The notes beneath the pieces are model-generated. The model worked only from the letters and a program-made list of their open reading frames with translations, was not told the origin of the DNA and ran no database searches. From contig CAKQRW010000030.1 of the NCBI GenBank assembly GCA_934271655.1, forward strand, positions 1 through 38,853: a stretch of DNA of 38,853 nt, in the 5' to 3' direction. The DNA comes from an uncultured Bacteroidaceae bacterium. Its GTDB lineage: Bacteria > Bacteroidota > Bacteroidia > Bacteroidales > Bacteroidaceae. Shown here piece after piece: positions 1 to 8,574 of this stretch. Both the position numbers and the translations under genes were made by a program. Positions within the stretch are counted from its first letter, which is position 1, and every line of letters begins with the position of its first letter.

Positions 1-120
1 TTTTTGTTAAATACGCAAGCAAATACTATTATAAAAACTTAATCATCAGTTGGTTGAATATTATTCAGCAAACACTACTTATAGCAGCTATAATAGCTAT
101 CTTTCCTGTTCCTTTCTCAT

Positions 121-2943
121 TTATTTGTCAAGAAACTTTATGAATGCTCCGGTCAGAGCATTGAGCTTGTTTCTTTCTTGGATGCTCTCCAGCGGGAAGC
201 CGAGGCGCACGTAGCGGCCTGGCAGAGCTATGGCGGCGTAGCTGCCATCGGCATATGTCAGGATGGGGAACGCTTTTCCAGTGGCGGCCAGCACAGATGG
301 AGCCGGCACACAGTAGCTCTGTGCGTTGATGGTGCGGTAGATGCTGAAGTGTAGTCCGCAGCCAGATACCTGGCTCTTTGTCTTGTCCTTTACGGCAGAT
401 GTTATCTTGCCTCCTATCTGCGGAGTGCCAGCGTTGGCCGCGCTCATCAGAATCTTGCCTCCCTTCTGGAAATATTGCTCGACGAGCTGGTTGGTGCGCT
501 GGCTGAAAGCCTTCTGTGTGCCGTAGATGAGGTCCACTATCTGGAAGTGGAACAGGCTGACCTTGCCGCTAGCCACAGCCTGCTCGCTGGCAGATGTGAA
601 CGAGTGGTGACCCTCAAGCATGATGGCTTGGCCGTGTATGGCCGTGTAGTCGAAGGTGTTGCCCATCATGACCTGTCCTTCCAGTCCGGCGGTGCTGGCT
701 CCCAGCCCATCCTTGGCCTCGCTTCCGGCTTTGCTGCGGTCGAAACTTGTCTGTGGGCCGCAGAAGGCTGTGAATGCTCCGTAGGGCACACCTGGGTCGG
801 CATCTATGTCAAAGCCTGCGCGTGTAGGGGTGTCGATGACTTTAGGTCCTTCGAGGCGTGTGAAGCCATTCATGATGAGTATGGTGCCGCGGCTCTTGGA
901 AGAGATGCCGCACGATAGAGTCTCAGACGGAAAGCTTTCGCCGCCCTCGTTGACAGCCGCCACGCGGAACGAGTATGTCTGGTCGGTGTAGAGTTCGGTG
1001 GTGAATGATGTGCCTTTCACTATGGTGCCGTTGTCAAAGTCCTGATAGCCGCGTCGGGTGTACACGATGTATTCCTTGGCCTTGGCGGTCGGTTCGAGAG
1101 GGTCGCTGACAGCGTCCCATGTGAGTGTGGCTGTGCGTTTCTTCTCATTGAGCGCTATGGAGAAGTTGTTGACCGGCAGAGGCTGTATGGTGTAGCTGCG
1201 GCGATACTGTGTGGCGATGAACTTGACGATGGTCTTGTATATGGAGCGTGCCATGTCAAACTTGAACTGCGGGTCGTATGCCAGACGCATGTCGTTGAAG
1301 TTCTGGTGTGAGAGCATCTCCAGGATGCAGGCCGGTGTGAGCGGCTCGCGCGCTTCGCCATAGTTGCGGTTCCATATCTGCCGCACGTGCCACTTGTATC
1401 GCTTGAGGTCTCTGTGCAGGTTGGTGATGAACATCGACGAGAGGTCGCGTGAGACGTAGCGGTCTTCGCCAGCTCCTGTCTTCTGTCCGTTGTGGTTGGT
1501 CATGTAGATGCTCAGCGAGCCGTATGTGCTGTCTGTCTTTGAGATGCCGGCATCGGTGTGGAAAGCCACGGTGAGGTCGAGCGGCACACGCAGTCCGTTC
1601 TTCTTCTGTGTGTTGTAGACAGAGCCTCCTGAGAGGTAGTTGACAGCGGCAGAGCGCGAGTTGATGTCGTTGTTGTAGTCGTTGGTGCCAAACGGCTCGG
1701 TGTGTATGCTGTATGGGAAGCCATACCATTGGCAACTGTATTTGGCTGCCTCAGCCCATCGTGGCAGGCCAGACAGCGGCGCAGCTCCGGTGTATGAGGC
1801 TGGTGCAATGTTGCCCATGCCGCCGCCGAAGCGTACAGCGTCCGCACTCACTATGCCCTTGTCCTGGCACACGTTGGAGAGCGTGACCATGCCATAGTCA
1901 TGCTCGCCTGCGTCAAAGTGGAATGTGCCGAGATATACCCATGTGCCTCCGCCCATCTGCTGGTTGACGCTGAACTCTGTCATTCCGCCCTTGTGACGCA
2001 CCGTGTAGTGGGCGTCTGTCACAGAGTTCTGAAATGTCTGGTAGCTCACGTAGACAGCATATTCCCCCTCAGCCGGGATGTTCGGAATCCATTGTGCCAC
2101 AGCCTCGTCGCGTGTGGACGAGGTGGCAGGTATGTATCGGGCTGAGCCATCGGTGAAGGGCGAGTCGCACGGTTCGTAGATGTCTTTCACCTGAGCAAAA
2201 CCGTTGATGGGGCTTGTCTTCCACTTCATCTCGCGGTGGCGGCGGCTGACACTCTCAAGATAGGTGCCGCGCCGGGTAGGGTGGTCATTGTCGATGATGA
2301 CCTCATGCTGCTGGTAGTCTCTCTCTCGTGGGGTGAATACTGTGGCGCCGGCATTTTGCAGCATCGGAATGATGTATGGTATGACGATAGACTGCGAGAG
2401 CAGGTCTTCTGTGGTGCAGAACAGGCGCGGGCGCTGCCAGTACCAGTCACGCTTGTCGCTCTTGTAGTAGCGTCCGTGGCTTGCCCACAGGGCTATGTGG
2501 TTGCCGTCGAGACCTTGTGTGGCTGTGTAGGGGCGTGAGGTGTTGGTGACCCATGGCGTGCCTTTATAGATGCTGCGAAGCTGTCGTCTCTCGTCTTTTT
2601 TGCCCTCGGCATAAGCGTTTGGGATAAGCTCCTCTATTGGACGCCCGTCGGCCTCGATGGACAGTTCGTAGCGGCGCTGGCTCTCGGGCAGCAGTTGTTT
2701 CACCTGCTTGTATATCTTCTCCACTATGGCAGGTGTGAAGCATTGCTCGGGGAAACCGCCGCCCATGACTATGTGCACGGTCTTGTCCTCGTCGTTGACT
2801 GTGTATGACGTGAGTGAGGAAGGGCGCAGGTCGGCATCGCTGCGGCTGTAGTTGGCGGCCCATTCCTTGAGTTGCCGCTCTTGCGCCTCGGCTGTGAGGA
2901 CGCTGGCTACGAGCAGCATGATGTATATAAGATATCTTTTCAT
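121..2943 (-). CDS. Secreted N-acetylmuramoyl-L-alanine amidase-like protein with golvesin/xanthan-lyase-type insert
   Basis: This is a 940-residue exported protein. Residues 1-20 form a signal peptide ending in TAEA before Q21. The fold resembles Amidase_3 zinc amidases: SHG around H156, a PRERD element near 205-209 like the TRxxD of the family, FHTDAG at 461-466, and a candidate catalytic glutamate in LEMLSHQN (E542). Between the first two motifs, at roughly 255-375, lies a beta-rich segment ending in SADAVRFGGG, which resembles the golvesin C-terminal/xanthan-lyase accessory domain. A fibronectin-III-like stretch follows at about 600-690, then a C-terminal domain I cannot name. It is the last gene of a minus-strand run, 22 bp after the T9SS plug gene. 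Its substrate is probably peptidoglycan or another envelope glycan, by inference. Xanthan lyase is a common annotation for relatives but is not supported here by a lyase domain. Confidence 0.75.
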   Translation of the reverse strand: MKRYLIYIMLLVASVLTAEAQERQLKEWAANYSRSDADLRPSSLTSYTVNDEDKTVHIVMGGGFPEQCFTPAIVEKIYKQVKQLLPESQRRYELSIEADGRPIEELIPNAYAEGKKDERRQLRSIYKGTPWVTNTSRPYTATQGLDGNHIALWASHGRYYKSDKRDWYWQRPRLFCTTEDLLSQSIVIPYIIPMLQNAGATVFTPRERDYQQHEVIIDNDHPTRRGTYLESVSRRHREMKWKTSPINGFAQVKDIYEPCDSPFTDGSARYIPATSSTRDEAVAQWIPNIPAEGEYAVYVSYQTFQNSVTDAHYTVRHKGGMTEFSVNQQMGGGTWVYLGTFHFDAGEHDYGMVTLSNVCQDKGIVSADAVRFGGGMGNIAPASYTGAAPLSGLPRWAEAAKYSCQWYGFPYSIHTEPFGTNDYNNDINSRSAAVNYLSGGSVYNTQKKNGLRVPLDLTVAFHTDAGISKTDSTYGSLSIYMTNHNGQKTGAGEDRYVSRDLSSMFITNLHRDLKRYKWHVRQIWNRNYGEAREPLTPACILEMLSHQNFNDMRLAYDPQFKFDMARSIYKTIVKFIATQYRRSYTIQPLPVNNFSIALNEKKRTATLTWDAVSDPLEPTAKAKEYIVYTRRGYQDFDNGTIVKGTSFTTELYTDQTYSFRVAAVNEGGESFPSETLSCGISSKSRGTILIMNGFTRLEGPKVIDTPTRAGFDIDADPGVPYGAFTAFCGPQTSFDRSKAGSEAKDGLGASTAGLEGQVMMGNTFDYTAIHGQAIMLEGHHSFTSASEQAVASGKVSLFHFQIVDLIYGTQKAFSQRTNQLVEQYFQKGGKILMSAANAGTPQIGGKITSAVKDKTKSQVSGCGLHFSIYRTINAQSYCVPAPSVLAATGKAFPILTYADGSYAAIALPGRYVRLGFPLESIQERNKLNALTGAFIKFLDK

Positions 2944-2965
2944 TATGTGATTTGTTGTGTAAGCC

Positions 2966-4255
2966 TTATTGCTCTTTGTAGCGTATGGTCTTGAAGCCTA
3001 CGAGCTTGTCGTATCTTGAGCCGAAGGGCCTGTGGTACACATACACAGAGTATTCATTTTCCGCGAGGTGGAAGTTGCCTTCACACTGGCTGGTCTGCGC
3101 CGGTTGGCCGTTGCCGCCGCTGACCATGTACATGTAGTTGTACGCTCCCTGTTTCAGAGGGATGGCGAGTTCGTACTGATGGTCAATGAGATTGTACTGC
3201 ATCTCGTATGCGTCGTCGATGCGGTTGCCTGTCATGTCTCCGAAGAGATAGACGCTTCCGCCCGCTGCCTGTGGCATCTGCAGGGTGAAGTGTGTGATGA
3301 AATAGTCGCTCTCTGTGTCGGGATTGGTGTCGTCGCTGTTTCTCACGAGAAATCGCCCGTCCTGGTCCTCGTCATAGAGATAGTTGATGCGCTGCTTGTC
3401 GGTGTAGATATGGGCATGGTAGTATGAGTTGTCATATTCCATAGTCTCCACGTTCATAGTGGGCACGTAGGCGTCGAGCATCTCAAAGCGCCGGTATTCG
3501 TTGCCGGCAGGGAAGATGAGCGAGCGGTTGTGCTCAAAGATGAGCTTGTTCACCTGCATGGATGATGGGCGCAGTCCGCTGGCATGGCTGTCCCATCGGC
3601 GGTTTTGCATGACGATGTACTTCATCTCTCCCACAGGGTCGCTGATATGGTAGCCGCTGTAGTTGACGGCAAAGCTCACCTGCTGGTGCTGTGCGTAAGT
3701 GTCGATGTCGGTGTTTGAGCTTACGCTGATGTCCACTCCCACATGCGGCTCTATGACGGAGAAGCATGCCTGCGCTACGACGCTGTCTGTCTCGTCGGAA
3801 TAGACAGACACCTTGTAGTTGCCCGACACGAGCAGTTGGTTCTCCTCGTTGGGCAGGGTGAGCGTGTAGTGACAGTAGTTCATCTCCGTGCCCATGGCCG
3901 GTTCGTAGTCATCGAGTTGGCAGTCGTTGAATCCTGTCATGTATTCGCTGACTGTCAGGTCGCTGGGTTGCCAGTCTGCGTCGCAATGCGTGATGCTGTA
4001 TCTGAAGCGCTGGTAGCTGGCTTGCAGGTCGTCAAAGCTTATCTCCACATAGTTGCCCCTTCTGAGCTGCATCACAGGGTCTGTGCCCCATTCGCCGTCC
4101 ACTTTCACTTGCAGGGTCTTTATCTGCGGAGAGAAGCATATGTTCTCTTGTGCTGTCGCTGTGGCCGGCATGAGCATGGAGAGCAGCATGGCTGCCATGA
4201 GCGGCTGACCGCCCGAGACAGCCTTCTTCATATGTTGCGTATATATTTCTTTCAT
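2966..4255 (-). CDS. Type IX secretion system plug-domain protein (DUF5103)
   Basis: The ORF encodes 429 residues. The mature part begins with ENICFSPQIKTLQV and continues through ITHCDADWQPSDLT and EYMTGFNDCQLDDYEPA, a conserved pattern I recognise from DUF5103. This family is the Plug protein that seals the lateral gate of the SprA translocon in Flavobacterium, so an envelope role in T9SS-type export is expected. The ATG at 4255 overlaps the stop of a small upstream ORF (ATGA). An internal ATG at 4231 gives a cleaner signal peptide (MKKAVSGG followed by a hydrophobic run ending TATAQ) and may be the true start. The gene sits between the GH3 glucosidase gene and the amidase-like gene, all on one strand with tight spacing. 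No other T9SS component is in the window. Confidence 0.8.
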   Translation of the reverse strand: MKEIYTQHMKKAVSGGQPLMAAMLLSMLMPATATAQENICFSPQIKTLQVKVDGEWGTDPVMQLRRGNYVEISFDDLQASYQRFRYSITHCDADWQPSDLTVSEYMTGFNDCQLDDYEPAMGTEMNYCHYTLTLPNEENQLLVSGNYKVSVYSDETDSVVAQACFSVIEPHVGVDISVSSNTDIDTYAQHQQVSFAVNYSGYHISDPVGEMKYIVMQNRRWDSHASGLRPSSMQVNKLIFEHNRSLIFPAGNEYRRFEMLDAYVPTMNVETMEYDNSYYHAHIYTDKQRINYLYDEDQDGRFLVRNSDDTNPDTESDYFITHFTLQMPQAAGGSVYLFGDMTGNRIDDAYEMQYNLIDHQYELAIPLKQGAYNYMYMVSGGNGQPAQTSQCEGNFHLAENEYSVYVYHRPFGSRYDKLVGFKTIRYKEQ

Positions 4256-4398
4256 GTCAAAAATTTCTGAATGGCTGCGTTGGCTTCTTTGGCAATAATT
4301 GAGAATCTGGGCAACGTCACTTGATTCGAAACCTGAATGGCTGCGTTGGCTTCTTTGGAGATGTGCCTTTTCCTATAAGCGGCAGATGCGTTCGTCAC
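4252..4398 (-). CDS. Possible 48-residue coupled ORF containing a 22-codon in-frame duplication
   Basis: An open frame starts with GTG at 4398 inside the stop of the GH3 gene (GTGA overlap) and ends with TGA inside the ATG of the plug gene (ATGA overlap). It would encode 48 residues in which the octapeptide KEANAAIQ occurs twice, 22 codons apart, from a 26-bp exact DNA repeat. Both junctions are classic for translational coupling, and the 66-bp displacement keeps frame. However, the same DNA is a repeat of the kind seen in non-coding gaps elsewhere in this window, and I recognise no family. It may simply be a repeat-bearing intergenic spacer. Confidence 0.3.
   Translation of the reverse strand: MTNASAAYRKRHISKEANAAIQVSNQVTLPRFSIIAKEANAAIQKFLT
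4267..4358. repeat. 26-bp direct repeat, two copies 66 bp apart
   Basis: Copies lie at 4267-4292 and 4333-4358 and are identical over 26 bp (beginning ctgaatggctgcgttggc). They occupy the gap between the GH3 and plug genes. The 8-mer cgtcactt that contains the GH3 stop (4393-4400) also recurs at 4315-4322. Confidence 0.95.
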
Positions 4399-6578
4399 TT
4401 TATCTCCACAGCAGCCTTGCCGCGGATGTCCTCCGAACTTGCTCCGACAAGCATCGTGTATGTGCCTGGCGTGAGGAGCCAGTCGTGCTTGCTCTCATCG
4501 AAGTAGCGCAGGTCTGATTTGGCCACATTCATGGTGACGGTCTGGCTTTCTCCAGGCTGGAGCAGGGCGGTCTTGGCGAAAGCCTTCAACTCACGTGCCG
4601 GGCGCGCGACGTGGCTCTTCGGGGCCTTGGCATAGACTTGCACCGTCTCCTTGCCTGCAGCCTTGCCTGTGTTGCTCACGCTGAGCGAGATGCTGATGCT
4701 GTCACCATCGGCGCAGGCCGAAGGCTTGCCGTAGGCGAAGGTGGTGTAGCTCAAGCCGTAGCCGAACGGGAAGAGGGGCTTCACATTGTTGGTGACGAAG
4801 TGGCGATAGCCGACGTAGATGCCTTCGTCGTAGAAGACCTGCTTGTTCTCCCCCGGATAGGCCCTCTTGCCGTATTTGACATATGGATAGTCCTCATATC
4901 TGGCTGCTATAGACACAGGCAGCTTGCCGCTTGGGCACACCTTGCCGCCAAGCACGTTGGCTAAGGCCTTGCCCGATTCGCTGCCGAGATACCAGCAATG
5001 GACAAGGGCTGCCACCTGGCCCAACCATGGCATGGCGTATGGGTTGCCTCCGAAGGTGACCACGACGGTGTTGCTCTGCTCTTTGGCCAGGTGGGCTATC
5101 AGCTCGTTTTGTCCATAGGGCAGGTCGTACGACTCGCGGTCGCCGTTCTCGCAGTCCTGGCGGTGGTTCTTGTTCAGTCCGCCGATGAAGATGACGAGGT
5201 CGGCGTCTTTGGCCTTGCTGATGGCCTCTGCCTTGAGTCTCTCCTGCAGTGCAGGATCTACCTCGTCCACTTTGTCGTAGATGGCCTGTCCTGCCTCGTA
5301 GCCTTGCGCATAGTCCACCTTGTCGCTGCCGAACAGTTTCCGAAGGGCTTCCAGCGGCGTGATGTCGCGCAGGCTCTTCAGTTCTGACGAGCCGCCGCCT
5401 TTGGTGAGCGAGCGTGTGGCGTTGTCGCCCACCACGAGCACCCTCTTGTATCTCTCTGTCCTGAGTGGCAGCGTCCTCCTGCTGTTCTTCAGCATCACTA
5501 TTCCTTCCTCGCCTATCTGCAGGCATGCGTCATAGTGATCCTCTGAGCATTGCGAACCGATGACTTTCTTAGGGTTCATGGATGTGCGGAAGATGGTGCG
5601 CAGCACTCGCGCCGCCTTGTCGTTGAGCACATCCATGGATATGGTGCCGTCGTTGATGAGTCTCTCGAACGGGTCTGCAAGATAATAGAGGTTATAGCCA
5701 AACTGGCTCTCTTTTACCTTGCCATCGGTATATGTGCCCATCTCTATGTCGAGCCCGCCGAGAGCAGCCTCCATGGTGTTGGTAGTGCCGCCCCAGTCGC
5801 TGACGAGAGCGCCGTCCCAGTGCCAGTCGCGCTTCAGAATCTTGTTGAGCAGTTCGTCATTGTGGCAGCAATGCACTCCCTTCCACAGGTTGTAAGATCC
5901 CATGATGCTCCACACGTGGGCTTTCTCCACAGCACGACGGAAAGGAGCAAGGTAAATCTCGTTGAGCGCTCTCTCCGACACATTGACGTTGACGCTGAAT
6001 CGGTCGGTCTCTTGGTCGTTGAGCGCGAAGTGCTTCAGGCAGCATGCCACGCCGTTGGCCTGTGCCGCGCTGATGTATGGCACTATCATCTCGCCTGCCA
6101 GAAAGGGGTCTTCACCCATATACTCGAAGGCGCGGCCATTGAGCGGAGTGCGTGCGATGTTGCATCCGGGACCGAGAATCATGTCTTTTCCGCGGAAGGC
6201 GAACTCCTCGCTGATAGCCTTTCCGTAAAGGCTTGAGAGGTCTCTGTTCCATGTGGCGGCCAGGCATGTGAGTGATGGAAACGCCACTATGGAGTCGTTG
6301 GTCCATCGGGCCGCGTTCCATGTGTTCCATTCCAGTTCCTCGCGCACTCCGTGCGGGCCGTCGTCCATGTTGAGCTGGCGTATGCCGAGGCGAGGCACTC
6401 CAGCGCTGGTAAACTTGCTTTGGGCGTGCAGCAGAGCCACTTTCTCATGTGTGGTCATGCGGCTTAGGGCATCGCTTACACGGTCTTCCAGCGGTGCGTC
6501 AGGATTGAGGTATGTCTGTCCTGCGCATGGAAGTGCAGCCAGCGCGATGGCTGATATGATGATGAGTTTGTTTTTCAT
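4395..6578 (-). CDS. Glycoside hydrolase family 3 beta-glucosidase, secreted
   Basis: The protein has 727 residues, with a signal peptide ending at about residue 20 (LPCAG/Q). The GH3 N-terminal barrel shows MDDGPHGVRE (71-80), FEYMGEDPFLAGEM (151-164), CLKHFALNDQETDR (180-193) and the nucleophile motif LVSDWGG with D261. The alpha/beta sandwich carries ENGDRESYDLP near residue 478, where the acid/base glutamate of GH3 enzymes lies. A fibronectin-III-like C-terminal domain (about 640-715; VQVYAKAP, PARELKAF) completes the standard three-domain order. It should release terminal beta-linked glucose or a related sugar from oligosaccharides, probably in the periplasm; the exact substrate cannot be read from sequence. 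It is the first gene of a minus-strand run with the plug and amidase genes, and a TAnnTTTG element lies upstream at 6606-6613. Confidence 0.92.
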   Translation of the reverse strand: MKNKLIIISAIALAALPCAGQTYLNPDAPLEDRVSDALSRMTTHEKVALLHAQSKFTSAGVPRLGIRQLNMDDGPHGVREELEWNTWNAARWTNDSIVAFPSLTCLAATWNRDLSSLYGKAISEEFAFRGKDMILGPGCNIARTPLNGRAFEYMGEDPFLAGEMIVPYISAAQANGVACCLKHFALNDQETDRFSVNVNVSERALNEIYLAPFRRAVEKAHVWSIMGSYNLWKGVHCCHNDELLNKILKRDWHWDGALVSDWGGTTNTMEAALGGLDIEMGTYTDGKVKESQFGYNLYYLADPFERLINDGTISMDVLNDKAARVLRTIFRTSMNPKKVIGSQCSEDHYDACLQIGEEGIVMLKNSRRTLPLRTERYKRVLVVGDNATRSLTKGGGSSELKSLRDITPLEALRKLFGSDKVDYAQGYEAGQAIYDKVDEVDPALQERLKAEAISKAKDADLVIFIGGLNKNHRQDCENGDRESYDLPYGQNELIAHLAKEQSNTVVVTFGGNPYAMPWLGQVAALVHCWYLGSESGKALANVLGGKVCPSGKLPVSIAARYEDYPYVKYGKRAYPGENKQVFYDEGIYVGYRHFVTNNVKPLFPFGYGLSYTTFAYGKPSACADGDSISISLSVSNTGKAAGKETVQVYAKAPKSHVARPARELKAFAKTALLQPGESQTVTMNVAKSDLRYFDESKHDWLLTPGTYTMLVGASSEDIRGKAAVEIK

Positions 6579-6605
6579 TTTGAGATGTTTTGGTGTAAGT
6601 GTCTA

Positions 6606-6613
6606 CAAAGATA
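6606..6613 (-). promoter_or_regulatory. Candidate minus-7 element for the GH3 gene
   Basis: Minus-strand TATCTTTG matches the Bacteroidota TAnnTTTG box about 28 bp before the GH3 ATG. A second copy (TATCTTTG) lies at 6690-6697. No TTTG at the expected minus-33 spacing was found for 6606. Confidence 0.45.
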
Positions 6614-6657
6614 CTGCATTATCTTCAAAGAAACAGCCTTATTTCGAGAAAATAGCG

Positions 6658-6665
6658 TAACTTTG
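6658..6665 (+). promoter_or_regulatory. Candidate minus-7 element for the ABC ATPase gene
   Basis: TAACTTTG matches TAnnTTTG and would give a leader of roughly 70 nt before the ATG at 6740. No good minus-33 element was seen. Confidence 0.45.
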
Positions 6666-6739
6666 CGGAAAATAATGGATGTTGGCATGCAAAGATATGA
6701 AAAAACAGGCATGCGAGAGATACATAATTTATTTAAGGT

Positions 6740-8335
6740 ATGCAACAGATAATAAAGATTGAAAGAGGGGTGATAAGAAACCCTCTGTTTAGGATGGCGT
6801 CACCTATTGACTTCGAGTTGAATGCGGGCGAGCAGATTGCCATAGTGGGTGACAACGGCAGCGGCAAGAGCCGTCTGGTAGATGTCATTGTGGGCAAGTG
6901 CGCTCTGATGCCGATGAACGAGGTGAAGTATGACTTCGCTCCAAGCAAGGCCAAGATGGTGAGCGACAATATCAAGTACCTGTCGTTCCGCGACTCATAC
7001 GGCACAAGCGAGGGCGTATACTATTACCAGCAGCGCTGGAACCAGAACGACATAGCCGAGACTCCACTGGTCTCTGACCTGCTGGCTGAGGCCACACGCA
7101 TAGCTGAGGAGGGACTGAAGAGAAAATCTGTCTATGACAAGTTTCTCGTGCGCGATGAGACACCAGAGCAGGAGGCTGCGAGGCTGGCGGAGGAAGAGGC
7201 CGACAGGCAGGCCATGCACCAGGAGCTGGAGATGGTGCGCAAGCATCTTTTCGACATCTTCCATCTTGACCAACTGATGGACAAGCATGTCATACTGCTG
7301 AGCAGCGGCGAACTGAGAAAGTTCCAGCTCACCAAGACGCTTCTCACCAATCCGCGTGTGCTCATCATGGACAATCCCTTCATCGGACTCGATGTTGAGG
7401 CTCGCCGCCAGCTGTCGGAGTTTCTTTCCCTCCTGACTAAGGAGACCAACGTGGCTGTGGTTCTTGTGCTGTCGAAGACAGACGACATTCCAGACTACAT
7501 CACGCATGTGGTGCCTGTGAAGGATATGGCTGTGCAGCCCAAGATAACGCTGCAGGAGTATCGCGACTCTATGCCTGCCGTGCCGTCTCACGTGTTGAGC
7601 CAGGAGAAAGCCGACGCCATATTAAATCTTCCGTATGCGTCCGATTTCCAAGATGATGCACCAGGCACTAAGCAGGTGATAGATTTCCGCAAGGTAAACA
7701 TACGCTATGGCGCTCGCACCATCTTGAAGGACCTCAGCTTCACAGTCATGAACGGTGAGCATTGGGCTCTCGGCGGCGAGAACGGAGCCGGCAAGTCCAC
7801 GCTTCTCAGTATTGTCTGCGCGGACAATCCGCAGAGCTACGCCAACGACATAGTCCTTTTCGGGCATCAGCGAGGCAAGGGCGAGAGCATCTGGGACATC
7901 AAGAAGCACATAGGCTATATCTCGCCAGAGATGCACCGCGCTTTCCTCAAAGACCTGCCTTCTATAGACATCGTGGCGAGCGGACTCAGCGACGCATCGG
8001 GCCTCTACCGCAAGCCGAAGCCTGAGCAGAAGGGCATATGCCAGTTTTGGATGGATGTGTTTGGCATCGGACAGTTGGCTGACACCACATTCCTCAAGCT
8101 CAGCAGTGGCGAGCAGCGTCTTGTCTTGCTGGCGCGCGCTTTTGTCAAAGACCCTGCGTTGCTCATACTTGACGAGCCTCTGCACGGCCTCGACCTCAGG
8201 AACCGCCGTCTGGTGAAGGATGTCATCGAGACGTTCTGCATGCGCAAGAATAAGACTATGATTATGGTGACTCACTATAAGGAGGAACTTCCGAACAATA
8301 TCGACCATTCTATCTTCCTGAAGAAGCAGAAATAG
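6740..8335 (+). CDS. ModF/PhrA-like protein with two ABC ATPase domains
   Basis: The protein has 531 residues and two nucleotide-binding domains but no membrane segments. Domain 1 has Walker A GDNGSGKS (37-44), signature LSSGE (187-191) and Walker B ending in D211. Domain 2 has Walker A GENGAGKS (346-353), signature LSSGE (454-458), Walker B LLILDEP with E479, and a switch histidine in VTHYKEEL. Domain 1 looks degenerate: the catalytic glutamate position is N212 (MDNPF) and the switch-histidine position aligns with S245 (VLSKTDD). A long charged helix-rich insert occupies about 105-175. Length and layout match the ModF family, a soluble tandem ABC protein known next to molybdate genes in E. 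coli, although no molybdate genes are nearby here. Its role is therefore uncertain. Confidence 0.8.
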   Translation: MQQIIKIERGVIRNPLFRMASPIDFELNAGEQIAIVGDNGSGKSRLVDVIVGKCALMPMNEVKYDFAPSKAKMVSDNIKYLSFRDSYGTSEGVYYYQQRWNQNDIAETPLVSDLLAEATRIAEEGLKRKSVYDKFLVRDETPEQEAARLAEEEADRQAMHQELEMVRKHLFDIFHLDQLMDKHVILLSSGELRKFQLTKTLLTNPRVLIMDNPFIGLDVEARRQLSEFLSLLTKETNVAVVLVLSKTDDIPDYITHVVPVKDMAVQPKITLQEYRDSMPAVPSHVLSQEKADAILNLPYASDFQDDAPGTKQVIDFRKVNIRYGARTILKDLSFTVMNGEHWALGGENGAGKSTLLSIVCADNPQSYANDIVLFGHQRGKGESIWDIKKHIGYISPEMHRAFLKDLPSIDIVASGLSDASGLYRKPKPEQKGICQFWMDVFGIGQLADTTFLKLSSGEQRLVLLARAFVKDPALLILDEPLHGLDLRNRRLVKDVIETFCMRKNKTMIMVTHYKEELPNNIDHSIFLKKQK

Positions 8336-8406
8336 TGTTTGGCCTTTTTTGAAAAAAAACGGTCTATTTCTGGGATAAACAGAGAAGTGTAGTTCTTTTT
8401 ACGGAT

Positions 8407-8510
8407 AAATGACATTCTGGTTTTCTTGAGAAATGATATTGCGGTTTCCTTGAGAGATGGCATTCTGTTTCCCTTGAGAAATGACAAGTTCTTTTGAAGA
8501 ATCAGAAATA
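8407..8510. repeat. 24-bp tandem repeat array between the ABC ATPase and esterase genes
   Basis: Units at 8407-8430, 8431-8454 and 8455-8478 (24 bp each) share the pattern AAATGACATTCTGGTTTTCTTGAG with several substitutions, and a shortened fourth unit follows at 8479-8499. The end of the array (8495-8510) matches the last bases of the ABC ATPase gene (8319-8334) at 15 of 16 positions. Confidence 0.85.
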
Positions 8511-8574
8511 ATTTTTCTGCCTCTTCGTAGAAAAGGCATTCTATTATATTGAAGAATAAAAACAATAGACAGAT

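Noticed and set aside
1..120. Terminator or gene at the left edge
   Set aside because: AT-rich with only a weak palindrome (tagcagctataatagcta); nothing firm can be supported.
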